A stretch of 64,000 bases of DNA from CAYTPI01 sp964439625 (lineage in GTDB: Bacteria > Chloroflexota > Anaerolineae > Aggregatilineales > UBA3940): assembly GCA_964439625.1 (NCBI GenBank), contig CAYTPI010000001.1, forward strand, positions 310,001 to 374,000, read 5' to 3'. The translations under genes were made by a program, and so were the position numbers. Positions 17,643-26,578 of this stretch are shown piece after piece. Below the pieces are notes generated by a model, which made no database searches, had not been told where the DNA came from, and saw nothing but the letters and a program-made list of their open reading frames with translations. The first letter of the stretch is position 1. Each line of letters begins with the position of its first letter.

Positions 17643-18758
17643 CACCCGTTGATAGAGTGACCATGTCTCTTCAGCTGCATAAGTCCATGTAAAGAATGCT
17701 GCTTGTGCGAGCCCGCTCCGGCGTAGGTCAGCTCGTAGAGCCTTGTCAGTGAGAGCATTTTGCATGGCGCTGACCATATTCCCAGTGTCTAACGGGTCGA
17801 TCAGCAAAGCGGCACTGCCAGCAATTTCTGGCAGTGATGACGTGTTGGATGTGATCACCGGGGTGCCGCAGGCCATGGCTTCCAAAACGGGGAGACCAAA
17901 TCCTTCATATAAGGATGGAAATACAAATAAAGTAGCCGCCCGGTACAGGGCTGGTAGGTCGTCATCATTGACAAAGCCAATGAACTGTACTGCGTGGTCA
18001 ATGCCTAATGCTGAAACTTCAGCCAAAACGGATTGATAATCCCATCCAAATGAGCCTGCAATGACAAGTGCATAGTCTTTTGCTAATGATTTGAAGGCTT
18101 GAATGAGCCTGAGATGATTTTTGCGCGGTTGCAAAGTGCCCACAGTCAGAATGATAGGCTTATTTGGTAGACTATATTTTTGCTGGAGCCGTCGATGCTC
18201 GTCCTCCTCAGCATCTGGTGAGAAACGTTCCTCGACACCGTGGGGGATTACTGTAATCCGTTCAATGGGTACTCTATACAGATTATATAAATCGGCACGG
18301 GTTGCTTCGCTGACGGCAACGATGTGATCAGCCTCGCGTACCATTCGTGGCACTATTCGCTGCAGGTGATTAAGCATCCCCGGCATGGTCATTTGTGGTA
18401 GATGTTCATAAGCGAGGTCATGAATGGTTAGGATTGTCTTTGTCGAGGCTTTTGTTGGCGGTAGGTGAAAGTCCGTCGCATGAAAAATATCGAGGTCTCC
18501 CGTCCACATCTCTACCGGCATCGGTAGCCGCAAACGGTACCACATCCGTTGGTGGTTACGTTCTGAAAGCAGCGAAGTTAGGAGCGTTGCTCCATCCAAG
18601 GGAGATTGAGTATCCGCGGGAACCCCCGCTGTAAATAGCTTCCAATCCGCTGTTGGGTACTGTGATGTCAGGTTAGCGGCAAGGTTACGAACATAGCGAC
18701 TGATGCCAGCATTTTGTGTCAGGGCGGCAGTATATTCTAGGCCGATCCGTTGAGACAT
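17631..18758 (-). CDS. Glycosyltransferase family 4
   Basis: 375 aa, GT-B fold. The N-terminal domain has the acceptor-side loop NAGISRYVRNL, and the C-terminal domain has the nucleotide-sugar site: GTLQPRKNHLRLI at about 205-218 and the EX7E motif in SLYEGFGLPVLEAMACG. The family includes mannosyl- and glucosyltransferases that build surface glycans. A second GT4 at 44264 has nearly the same layout and may be a paralogue. It has no signal peptide and would act at the inner membrane face or in the cytoplasm. Confidence 0.92.
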   Translation of the reverse strand: MSQRIGLEYTAALTQNAGISRYVRNLAANLTSQYPTADWKLFTAGVPADTQSPLDGATLLTSLLSERNHQRMWYRLRLPMPVEMWTGDLDIFHATDFHLPPTKASTKTILTIHDLAYEHLPQMTMPGMLNHLQRIVPRMVREADHIVAVSEATRADLYNLYRVPIERITVIPHGVEERFSPDAEEDEHRRLQQKYSLPNKPIILTVGTLQPRKNHLRLIQAFKSLAKDYALVIAGSFGWDYQSVLAEVSALGIDHAVQFIGFVNDDDLPALYRAATLFVFPSLYEGFGLPVLEAMACGTPVITSNTSSLPEIAGSAALLIDPLDTGNMVSAMQNALTDKALRADLRRSGLAQAAFFTWTYAAEETWSLYQRVLSS

Positions 18759-18894
18759 AGATGAATATCATTTCGTTACAATGCGTATGATTGCATCAGA
18801 ATAAAACAAGTTACAGTAACATTATACCCGGCATAAGTTGAGATGATGACACTTATTTAGAAAAATTTACGACAATTGACCGTCTTTGTTATTG

Positions 18895-19770
18895 ATGAAA
18901 GTCTCTTTAATGTCTACGCTTATAGATGAACGCTTATTTTTCAAAACTGACTTCGTGTCTATTTTTAACCAAATTACAGCAAACAATATATTCCGCAAGC
19001 AGGTTGATCTTAACCGTCCGCCGGGTTTTATTGCCTGTGCGTTTATTGTGTTTGCTGCCGCGTTCTTGCTGATCTTGGTCGTGGGGCCGTCGTCCCGTTA
19101 TTTCAACGTTATTCGGGCGGGGGGCCTCGCCTATGGTTTTGGTATTTTGGTCGTTGTCTTCCCGATGGCGGCAGCCGAAGTGATGTTTAAGCAAGATGAG
19201 TTGAATGGTCAGATTGACTTGCTGCGCCTGTCGATGCCGAATGAAAGGCAGATGCTGGCTGGTTATGTATGGGCGAGTTTGCACCGTGGACGTGTGCTAT
19301 TCTCTTTCTTGCTGGGGTGGGCTATTGCGATGTGCGTCAGTATGCTAACCGAGCCGCTGCTCTTTGGCTGGTTGGCTGAGGTTGCCATTATCTTCAGTGC
19401 TGTGTTGTGGTACATGTCAGTAATCTTGTGGAGTGGGGTGCTCTCTCATATGCGAGTTTACTTTATGAAATGGGAATATGATCGTAAACGCGGTGTACCA
19501 GTTACCAGAATCCATATTGTGCGCTTCGTCGCGCTGCGCAGCACACTTACCCTGACCGTATTTGCATCACTGCTTGTACTGCCATTAATCTTGATGAAAG
19601 CTAACATATCGAACGCGCCGCTCCTTTGGCTAGGCGGCATGTTGGTGATGGTCGCGCTGTTTGTGGTGGTTGTGACTGTCTTTTGGCAGGTTGTTGGTCA
19701 AAATGTGCTCTATTTTGATGTCCGACAAAGTCAGAATGAAGCGCTTGTCGTAGGAGATGCAAATGACTGA
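18895..19770 (+). CDS. Orphan ABC-2-like permease protein
   Basis: About 291 aa with six membrane helices. It opens with NNIFRKQVDLNRPP before helix 1. A cytoplasmic loop GQIDLLRLSMPNERQMLAGY followed by an Arg-rich helix lies between helices 2 and 3. The layout matches ABC-2 exporter subunits and the proteins at 12818 and 40300, but no ATPase gene is near. The start is uncertain: TTG 18886, ATG 18895 and ATG 18910 are in frame and none has a strong Shine-Dalgarno. It overlaps the phosphatase gene by 8 nt, which indicates translational coupling. Confidence 0.65.
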   Translation: MKVSLMSTLIDERLFFKTDFVSIFNQITANNIFRKQVDLNRPPGFIACAFIVFAAAFLLILVVGPSSRYFNVIRAGGLAYGFGILVVVFPMAAAEVMFKQDELNGQIDLLRLSMPNERQMLAGYVWASLHRGRVLFSFLLGWAIAMCVSMLTEPLLFGWLAEVAIIFSAVLWYMSVILWSGVLSHMRVYFMKWEYDRKRGVPVTRIHIVRFVALRSTLTLTVFASLLVLPLILMKANISNAPLLWLGGMLVMVALFVVVVTVFWQVVGQNVLYFDVRQSQNEALVVGDAND

Positions 19771-20701
19771 GAAACGGGATGATACAACATGGCTGCTGGC
19801 TGTTGGTGCGTTGGCGCTGGGATCAGCGGCGACTGTAGCTTACTTTTTGAAGCGGATGTCAAACACGAAAGACTTACCAATCGTCAATCCATATGACCTG
19901 ATTCTTGACATGCCCCTCAATGCCGGGCGTGAGCCAGAAATGCTGGCTGTTGATGGTGCGGTCAACTTTCGTGACCTTGGTGGGTATCTCACTGTTGATG
20001 GTCGCCAGCGTGTTAAGCGGGGTGAGTTGTATCGCTCTGGGGCACTCAATGGTCTGACGCACCACGGCGCTGAAATACTTGCAGAGATGGGTATTCAGTT
20101 GGTTTGTGATTTGCGAACTGATGATGAAATCCGAAAAAAGCCTGACCAAATTCCTGCGGATACTGGGATACGTTATGTGCATAATCCAATCGCACAAGAT
20201 AACCCCATGCGCATTCTATCAGCGATGTTGTTTCAGCGACGGCAGCTTGGGCGCATTTTCGCCGATGCTTACAAATATGAGCTTTTGGCAAAGGGTGCTG
20301 AGTACATCGGCGATGCGATTCGCACTCTCGCTGACCCAGCAAACCGACCGGTAGTTTTGCACTGCACTGCCGGAAAAGACCGAGCTGGTATTCTTGCTGC
20401 GCTGTTACTGGCGATTCTAGATATACCTGAGGACGTTATTCTCGCGGATTACAGTCAAAGTAATCGTTACTACCGGACTTTCGCTCAGATCGCTCAGGAA
20501 GATATTCACCGGGTTCGCCATCTCGGCATTCGTAAAGAGCACGTTCATCCTGTGGTGCTTGCTGACCCTGCCGTCATGAAAGAGGCTCTCGAATTTCTTC
20601 GGAACGAATACGGTTCCCTCAGAGCGTACCTACTCGGCCCTGCTGGCTTGACCGAAAACACGCTCCATTCTTTGCGCTCTCAACTTCTGGAACCTGCTTA
20701 G
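19763..20701 (+). CDS. Membrane-anchored protein tyrosine/serine phosphatase
   Basis: 312 aa from ATG 19763, chosen because AGGAG lies 6 nt upstream, against ATG 19757 which touches it. A membrane helix spans about 10-27. The phosphatase domain of the IphP/DSP type follows, with the family signature NFRDLGGY (68-75) and the P-loop HCTAGKDRAG with catalytic C201 and R207. It would hydrolyse phosphotyrosine or phospholipid through a cysteinyl-phosphate. It is coupled to the upstream membrane protein by overlap. A C-terminal helical region (LRNEYGSLRAYL) is typical of the family. Confidence 0.9.
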   Translation: MTEKRDDTTWLLAVGALALGSAATVAYFLKRMSNTKDLPIVNPYDLILDMPLNAGREPEMLAVDGAVNFRDLGGYLTVDGRQRVKRGELYRSGALNGLTHHGAEILAEMGIQLVCDLRTDDEIRKKPDQIPADTGIRYVHNPIAQDNPMRILSAMLFQRRQLGRIFADAYKYELLAKGAEYIGDAIRTLADPANRPVVLHCTAGKDRAGILAALLLAILDIPEDVILADYSQSNRYYRTFAQIAQEDIHRVRHLGIRKEHVHPVVLADPAVMKEALEFLRNEYGSLRAYLLGPAGLTENTLHSLRSQLLEPA

Positions 20702-20705
20702 CAAG

Positions 20706-20880
20706 TCAGCTTGTGTAGGCGGCCAGCAGCCTGTTGATCGTTTGGACTAACTCGCGCGAACTGCTGAGCTTCATAAGGAATTCGTCTGCCGCACATTGAC
20801 GTGCCAATGTGCGGTCTTCGTTCTGACCGCTAACGTGCGCAGTGGCGTTGAGCAGCTTTACCTTGAAGCGGGGAATAAAT
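20706..20880 (-). pseudogene. Response-regulator receiver fragment (C-terminal part)
   Basis: The minus strand reads FKVKLLNATAHVSGQ then NEDRTLARQCAADEFLMK, followed by SSRELVQTINRLL, ending at TGA 20708-20706. This is the beta4-alpha5 end of a receiver domain (TAH..., AADEFLMK). A stop codon lies just upstream (near 20878), so no N-terminal half or Asp site remains. It is a degraded gene piece. Confidence 0.6.
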
Positions 20881-20937
20881 GCCTACATCAGTAAGCCTGT
20901 CGCGATTAAGTTGTTACGCCAGATGTTAGATGAATAG
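20823..20937 (+). pseudogene. Second response-regulator receiver fragment, opposite strand
   Basis: The plus strand reads LTANVRSGVEQLYLEA and then, after one base is removed from GGGG at 20870-20873, GINAYISKPVAIKLLRQML to TAG at 20937. TAN and YISKPV are the Thr and Lys switch segments of a receiver. The fragment starts at the same motif where the minus-strand fragment starts, so two receiver ends diverge from one point. Confidence 0.55.
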
Positions 20938-21026
20938 CTTTCTGAGGTTACTGATGTGGCCTAAGTTGTAAAATTAGAACAAATGAGCTGAAATGAATCT
21001 CCAGCGTATGTTGACTGGAGGAGAAA

Positions 21027-21588
21027 ATGCAAACGCTCGTTGGTGGACTTACTTATCTACCCAATTATTTGGCGGAAAAAGAATGTAATGGTTTGGTCAG
21101 TGCTGTGGACGGCATGCCTTGGCTTAAGCGTCGTGTTCAGCATTATGGCTACCGATATGATTATAAAGCGCGCCGCGTTGTGCCTGAGATGTACCTTGGG
21201 CCCATTACCAGCTTGGGGCGCGTTGCTTGCCGAGCGCTTCGCTGGTGAGGGCATAACAGATGAAGTATGTGACCAGATGATCGTTAATGAATACTTACCC
21301 GGACAGGGGATTGCTAGCCATGTTGATTGTGTTCCCTGTTTTGGAAACAGCATCCTCTCGCTGAGTCTTGGTTCCGCTGTCGAGATGGTATTCTCCAATG
21401 TTTCTTCAAAGCAGCAGGTGCCGCTACTGGTAGAACCCGGTAGCCTGCTCGTGATGCAAGGTGAGGCTCGTTTTAACTGGCAGCATGGTATTCCTGCTCG
21501 CAAATCAGATTTGATTGGTGGGCAGCGTAAGCTGCGCTCACGGCGTATTTCATTGACGTTTCGCCACATTATCTTGCAAGGTGCATGA
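21027..21588 (+). pseudogene. AlkB-like 2OG-Fe(II) dioxygenase, one frameshift
   Basis: Frame 1 from ATG 21027 (GGAGGAG upstream) gives the N-terminus up to VVPEMYLGP at about 21203. The next frame then gives LPAWGALLAERFAGEG and continues to 21588. One extra base in GGGCCC (21198-21203) joins them. The joined protein is about 186 aa, normal for AlkB-like enzymes, and has the Fe ligands HVD (ASHVDCVP), the distal His (WQHGIPARKSD) and the 2OG-binding RRISLTFR. AlkB enzymes oxidatively repair alkylated bases. Because all catalytic residues remain, a sequencing error is at least as likely as true decay. Confidence 0.88.
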
Positions 21589-21643
21589 ACAACAAGCATG
21601 TCTCAATTGCAATTAAGTGATGAAAAACGATTCTTAAGTGCTG

Positions 21644-21670
21644 TTGCCATTTTGAGAGTCCTTGTATACT
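21644..21670 (+). promoter_or_regulatory. Possible sigma-70-type promoter of the HU gene
   Basis: TTGCCA (21644-21649) and TATACT (21665-21670), 15 bp apart, lie 35 nt upstream of the HU start codon. The spacing is short. Confidence 0.4.
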
Positions 21671-21704
21671 GGCCTTAAGACCATTTCGAAGTGGAGGATT
21701 AATC

Positions 21705-21980
21705 ATGTATAAGAGAGACTTTATTAAGACCGCAGCTGATAAAGCCGACATGTCTCAAACGGATTTGGAAAAGGCCTATGATGCAATGATTGATGTTATC
21801 AGCGAAACGCTGATCAAAGGTGACAACGTTCAACTCACAGGGTTTGGCACGTTTAAGGTCAGCCAGCGCAAAGCTCGCAAGGGTCGTAACCCTGCCACAG
21901 GCGAGGAAATCGATATTCCTGCCTGTAAGGTGCCGCAGTTCAAAGCGGGTAAAGCCCTTAAGGAAGCAGTTGACAGCTAG
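21705..21980 (+). CDS. hup: HU-family nucleoid protein
   Basis: 91 aa, normal HU length. Helical N-half (YKRDFIKTAADKADMSQTDL) and the beta-arm signature GFGTFKVSQRKARKGRNPATG with conserved Pro in RNPATG are diagnostic. It forms dimers that bend DNA without sequence specificity. GGAGG lies 8 nt before the ATG. A terminator follows, so it is monocistronic. IHF-type proteins share the fold, but this has the plain HU arm. Confidence 0.97.
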   Translation: MYKRDFIKTAADKADMSQTDLEKAYDAMIDVISETLIKGDNVQLTGFGTFKVSQRKARKGRNPATGEEIDIPACKVPQFKAGKALKEAVDS

Positions 21981-22023
21981 TCTTACTCTCTTTCGTTGAC
22001 TGCATTTTGATCCACTAATCGAG

Positions 22024-22052
22024 CCTCCTCACCAAGCATGAGGGGGTCTTCG
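22024..22052 (+). terminator. Intrinsic terminator after the HU gene
   Basis: CCTCCTCA (22024-22031) pairs with TGAGGGGG (22039-22046) around a 7-nt loop, followed by a mixed TCTTCGTT. It also argues against an upstream start at 22038 for the next gene, which would lie inside this stem-loop. Confidence 0.7.
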
Positions 22053-22118
22053 TTATTGGTCGGTTTGCCCGGTAGACTTAGGGCATGTAATTATCAACGC
22101 CATAAGGGGGGATCAACC

Positions 22119-24788
22119 GTGTCAGAGGCTTACGCCAAACTTCGTGCGACCACAGAATTTACCCGTTTGAAAGACTCGCGTGAGCGAGAAGCAGATTGGA
22201 AAAACTGGGGGCCTTACGTCAGTGATCGTGCTTGGGGTACCGTTCGGGAAGACTACAGTGCTACTGGTGAAGCATGGGACTACTTCCCACATGACCATGC
22301 GCGTAGTCGAGCGTATCGTTGGAATGAAGACGGCATTGCTGGCGTTTCAAACCGCTTCCAGAATGTTTGTATGGCGGTTGCCTTCTGGAATGGAGAAGAC
22401 CCAATCTTGAAAGAGCGCCTATTCGGCCTGACGGGAACACAGGGCAACCATGGTGAGGACGTCAAGGAGTATTACTACTACCTCGACAGTACGCCGACTC
22501 ATTCATACATGAAGATGCTCTATAAGTACCCACAAGTAGCTTACCCTTATGCTCAACTTGTTGAGGTTAACCAGCAGCGTGGCAAGGAAGAGCCAGAGTA
22601 TGAATTGATTGATGCCCTGCAAGATGCGTGGGATGCAGGGCGCTACTTCGACATTTTTATTGAATACGCTAAAGTCGCCGAAAACGACCTCATTTGCCGC
22701 ATCACTGCTCATAATCGTGGAAATTCTGCTGCTGCTCTGCATGTACTGCCGCATCTGTGGTTTCGTAATACTTGGTCGTGGGGATATGGACGCCAAAAGC
22801 CGGAGATGCGTAAACTCGATGACACTACCGTCACCTTCGATCACCGGCATATTGGGCAATATTGGTATTACATCGATGGTGATGCTGCGCTTATGTTCAC
22901 CGATAACGAAACCAACTACCAACGACTATATGACGTTGAGAACGAAAACCCCTATGTAAAAGATGCCTTCCACCGCTGCATCATTGACGGTGAAACTGAA
23001 GCGGTCAACCCTGAACAAGTAGGAACTAAAGTAGCCGCCCATTTCCAGATGACCATCGAACCAGGTGCATTTGCTGAATGCCGCGTCCGGTTGACCCCAG
23101 AAGAAATGCAAACACCTTTTACTGACGCTGATGCAATCTTCCAGATGCGAATGGCTGAGGCCGATGAATTCTACGAAGCCGTCTCACCGCAGCGCCTAAC
23201 CGAGGATGAACGACTAGTTGAGCGGCAAGCCTTCGCTGGCCTCATGTGGAGCAAGCAATTCTATCACTATGGTGTCCAACTCTGGTATGATGGTGACCCA
23301 GGCCAGCCCGACCCGCCACCGGAACGCCGTTATGGGCGTAATGCACATTGGCCTCATTTATATGCCCTTGATGTCATTTCCATGCCAGACAAGTGGGAGT
23401 ACCCCTGGTTTGCCGCGTGGGACTTAGCCTTCCATATGCTGCCCATCGCTCTGATTGACCCGGAATGGTCTAAACGGCAATTGCTGCTGATGCTGCGCGA
23501 GTGGTACATGCACCCAAATGGGCAGGTACCTGCCTATGAGTGGGCTTTCAGTGATGTTAACCCACCTGTGCATGCCTGGGCTTGCTGGCGTGTCTATAAG
23601 ATTACGCGCAACGTCACCGGGGTGGCTGATACCGCTTTTCTGGAGCGAGTCTTCCATAAGCTGCTGCTCAATTTTACTTGGTGGATCAATCGCAAAGATG
23701 CAGAGGGGAACAATGTATTTGAGGGGGGGTTCCTCGGCTTAGATAACATCGGTATATTTGATCGGTCTCAGCCGCTGCCAACAGGTGGTCACCTTGAACA
23801 AGCAGATGGTACAGCATGGATGGGCATGTTTTGCCTCAATATGCTGGCCATATCGCTCGAACTCGCACTTCACAACCCAGCTTATGAAGATGTTGCCACC
23901 AAGTTTTTCGAGCACTTTGTCTATATCTCGGATGCGATCACAGGCAGCAACGGTGGCCTTGGTCTTTGGGATGAAGAAGACGGCTTCTTTTATGATCGGA
24001 TTCGCCTACCAGATGGTGGTAGTTTCCCGCTCAAGACGCGCTCCTTTGTCGGGCTTATTCCGTTATATGCTGTGATGACCATAGAGCAAGCCACGTTGGA
24101 TAAACTACCGCGTTTCCAACGACGGATGGACTGGTTTATTCAAAACCGACCGTGGCTAGTGGACAATATGAATTCACTAACTGACCGTGGTCGGAAGGGG
24201 CGCTTGCTCTTGTCGTTGGTAGATAAGGACAAACTGGTACGCATTCTTGAGAAAATGCTTGACAAAGGTGAATTCTTATCTAATTATGGTCTGCGTTCCC
24301 TATCAAAATACCATGAGGAAAATCCCTACATGCTTGACTGGGGCGGGCAGAAATACTCGTTGAGTTACCAGCCCGGGGAATCTAACACATATCTTTTTGG
24401 TGGCAATTCAAACTGGCGCGGGCCGATCTGGTTTCCCGTCAACTTCTTAATGGTCGAATCGTTGCAGAAATTCTGGCATTACTACGGCGATGATCTCAAA
24501 GTGGAAGCGCCGGCAGGCTCAGGTAAAATGCTCAACCTATGGGATGCGTCTAAAGTAGTTGCGCGTCGTCTAAATAATATCTTCTTACGGCGTAATGGTC
24601 AGCGTGCGGTCTTCGGTGGTCAGCCATTATTTCAGGAAGACGACCACTGGAAAGATCATATTCTGTTCTATGAATACTTTCACGGAGACACAGGTTTGGG
24701 TGTTGGCGCCAGCCATCAGACTGGGTGGACAGCGCTCGTCGCTAAACTGATCCATCAGAGTGGTGGGGAGCATGCGCACGACGTATGA
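22119..24788 (+). CDS. GH63-type glucosidase (MGH1-like)
   Basis: 889 aa from GTG 22119, which has AAGGGGGGA 7 nt upstream. The N-terminal signature KNWGPYVSDRAWGTVREDYS and then AWDYFPHDHARSRAYRW are typical of bacterial GH63-like glucosidases. The (alpha/alpha)6 barrel occupies about 400-880. It should hydrolyse alpha-glucosides by inversion and has no signal peptide, so it is cytoplasmic. It overlaps tag by 4 nt (ATGA). A proposed use is glucosylglycerate or another compatible solute, as for GH63 homologues; the substrate is not visible in the sequence. Confidence 0.9.
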   Translation: MSEAYAKLRATTEFTRLKDSREREADWKNWGPYVSDRAWGTVREDYSATGEAWDYFPHDHARSRAYRWNEDGIAGVSNRFQNVCMAVAFWNGEDPILKERLFGLTGTQGNHGEDVKEYYYYLDSTPTHSYMKMLYKYPQVAYPYAQLVEVNQQRGKEEPEYELIDALQDAWDAGRYFDIFIEYAKVAENDLICRITAHNRGNSAAALHVLPHLWFRNTWSWGYGRQKPEMRKLDDTTVTFDHRHIGQYWYYIDGDAALMFTDNETNYQRLYDVENENPYVKDAFHRCIIDGETEAVNPEQVGTKVAAHFQMTIEPGAFAECRVRLTPEEMQTPFTDADAIFQMRMAEADEFYEAVSPQRLTEDERLVERQAFAGLMWSKQFYHYGVQLWYDGDPGQPDPPPERRYGRNAHWPHLYALDVISMPDKWEYPWFAAWDLAFHMLPIALIDPEWSKRQLLLMLREWYMHPNGQVPAYEWAFSDVNPPVHAWACWRVYKITRNVTGVADTAFLERVFHKLLLNFTWWINRKDAEGNNVFEGGFLGLDNIGIFDRSQPLPTGGHLEQADGTAWMGMFCLNMLAISLELALHNPAYEDVATKFFEHFVYISDAITGSNGGLGLWDEEDGFFYDRIRLPDGGSFPLKTRSFVGLIPLYAVMTIEQATLDKLPRFQRRMDWFIQNRPWLVDNMNSLTDRGRKGRLLLSLVDKDKLVRILEKMLDKGEFLSNYGLRSLSKYHEENPYMLDWGGQKYSLSYQPGESNTYLFGGNSNWRGPIWFPVNFLMVESLQKFWHYYGDDLKVEAPAGSGKMLNLWDASKVVARRLNNIFLRRNGQRAVFGGQPLFQEDDHWKDHILFYEYFHGDTGLGVGASHQTGWTALVAKLIHQSGGEHAHDV

Positions 24789-25384
24789 GTGATTCGCAAA
24801 CCCGCTGTAGCTGGGTCAGTGAGGACCCACTATACATCACCTATCATGATCAAGAATGGGGCGTACCGGTGCATGGCGACCGCCGTCTATTTGAACTGCT
24901 ATTACTTGAGGGGGCGCAAGCTGGCCTTAGTTGGATTACCGTTCTTAAACGTCGAGACGGGTATCGCCACGCCTTCGACAATTTCGACGCTGCCAAGATC
25001 GTGGCGTATGATGCTGCCAAGCTGGATATGCTCATGAAAGATAAAGGCATTATCCGTAACCGGCTTAAAGTAGAGAGCGCGGTTCGCAATGCACGTGGGT
25101 TTCTCGAAATTCAAGCGCAGAAGGGCTCGTTTGCTTCTTATATCTGGCAGTTCATTGGCGGCGAACCACGTCAAAATACATGGGAGTCATTGTCGGACGT
25201 GCCAGTCAAAACGCCCGAGTCAAAAGCGATGAGCAAGGACTTAAAAAAATATGGCTTTAACTTTGTAGGCCCGACAATTTGCTATGCGTTTATGCAGTCC
25301 GCAGGGATGGTAAATGATCATACTGTGGATTGCTTTCGCTACGAACCGATTCGCACTATCGGAAAGAGCATGAGCGCTGGCTAG
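24785..25384 (+). CDS. tag: DNA-3-methyladenine glycosylase I
   Basis: 199 aa. Removes 3-methyladenine from alkylated DNA as the first step of base-excision repair. C8, H21, H179 and C183 form the structural zinc site (CSWV, YHDQEWG, DHTVDC), and E42 in LLLEGAQAGLSW is the catalytic or base-binding Glu. Full family length. Start ATG overlaps the GH63 stop by 4 nt, so it is translationally coupled. Together with the broken AlkB-like gene it is part of alkylation repair. Confidence 0.96.
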   Translation: MSDSQTRCSWVSEDPLYITYHDQEWGVPVHGDRRLFELLLLEGAQAGLSWITVLKRRDGYRHAFDNFDAAKIVAYDAAKLDMLMKDKGIIRNRLKVESAVRNARGFLEIQAQKGSFASYIWQFIGGEPRQNTWESLSDVPVKTPESKAMSKDLKKYGFNFVGPTICYAFMQSAGMVNDHTVDCFRYEPIRTIGKSMSAG

Positions 25385-25409
25385 TAAACAGAGTCTCTTA
25401 TCAGATATT

Positions 25410-26483
25410 TTGGCGGGTGCTGCTTCCTTTATCATTACGTCTATATTGCCGACTATCACCACTGCGATGGCTACCGCTGTGGTCTACTTTTGGTCTGGTA
25501 TCAATTTCTCATTACAAAACTTCATAGTCATGGCTTTGATTGTCTATGCGGTTATCTTCCTTGAGACCATCATTCATGAGTTGGGGCACCTTGTTACGGC
25601 AAGTTTAGTGGGCTTTCGCTTTCACTTTTTTATGGTTGGCTTTCTGACAGTCTTTAGGCGCAACGGTCAACTATTGGCTGCATTCGAGCGCTTGCCTGAA
25701 GCGTCAGGTGCTGGCGCAGCCGGGTTTGTGCCTTACGGGGCCGATAATCTGGAGATTCGAACCCGATTGGTTGCATTGGGAGGCCCCATTGGGTCTGCGC
25801 TGTTGTCCTTGCTGGGTCTGCTTCTTGTTCTAAATGTTAGTAGTGATGGGCTGTTGGCCTTCACTGCGGGGATGTTAGCAGCATATCCTCTCATCAGCAT
25901 TATGTTTAATTTGCCACCGTACCAGTCTGGCGGCTATACCTCTGATGGTGCCATCGTCTTTATGACAGACGCAGGTCGAGCGGTAATTGATCGAAACCAA
26001 ATTGTAGCGCAATCTGCGCGAGGGAAACGTCCGCGCGACTGGTTATATGAAGGCATTCAAAAGCTGCTGTCGCTACATCAGCCAACTGCTGTGCAAGCCG
26101 CAGGGCACCTGTATGCAGCTTATCACGCGCTGGATCATGCTGATCTTGAGACTGTCAGGCATCATCTAACGCAAGCGCTCACGCGGCAAGATGATGTTGT
26201 TGGTCAACTCTATGCCCAGATCAAGCTCGAGGCGGCGTATATCACGGCTCAGTATGACAATGATAAACAGTTGGCTCGGAGTCACTTTGAAGCAGGTTGT
26301 GAGGCAAGTCTATTAGTAGACCGCAGCATACTTTGCCGCGCTCAGGCGGCAGTGCTGCTTGCAGAAGGCGACCTTGAAGGTGGGCGGGCAGCCTTAGAGT
26401 GTGCTCGGCTGTCACTTGAGACATCGCTTGATAAGGGCTTGGCTGTAGCTGAACAGGATTGGCTGAATTCTATAGGCTATTGA
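25410..26483 (+). CDS. M50-like membrane metalloprotease
   Basis: 357 aa with about four membrane helices in the first 200 residues. The zinc-binding motif HELGH sits at 56-60 within helix 2 (ETIIHELGHLVTASL). The second site-2 protease motif may be NLPPYQSGGYTSDG near 170-182, replacing the NxxPxxxxDG form: N, P and DG are present. The C-terminal 150 residues are soluble TPR-like helices. S2P-type enzymes cleave membrane substrates. The start codon is TTG with no clear Shine-Dalgarno, 25 nt after tag; ATG at 25467 is an alternative. Confidence 0.75.
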   Translation: MAGAASFIITSILPTITTAMATAVVYFWSGINFSLQNFIVMALIVYAVIFLETIIHELGHLVTASLVGFRFHFFMVGFLTVFRRNGQLLAAFERLPEASGAGAAGFVPYGADNLEIRTRLVALGGPIGSALLSLLGLLLVLNVSSDGLLAFTAGMLAAYPLISIMFNLPPYQSGGYTSDGAIVFMTDAGRAVIDRNQIVAQSARGKRPRDWLYEGIQKLLSLHQPTAVQAAGHLYAAYHALDHADLETVRHHLTQALTRQDDVVGQLYAQIKLEAAYITAQYDNDKQLARSHFEAGCEASLLVDRSILCRAQAAVLLAEGDLEGGRAALECARLSLETSLDKGLAVAEQDWLNSIGY

Positions 26484-26578
26484 ATTGCGAACCAGTATAA
26501 TCCGTGAAACCCTACAAGCTGAGCAACAACTTAGGCAGAGCAAACCACATAAATAATATTTTGGTCAGGAGAATATAG

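Noticed and set aside
21057..21599. Minus-strand frame of 180 aa over the AlkB-like gene
   Set aside because: It is the shadow of the frameshifted AlkB-like gene, which explains the region better on the plus strand.
22038..22118. N-terminal extension of the GH63-type gene to ATG 22038
   Set aside because: That ATG lies within the terminator hairpin of the HU gene, and GTG 22119 has a strong Shine-Dalgarno.
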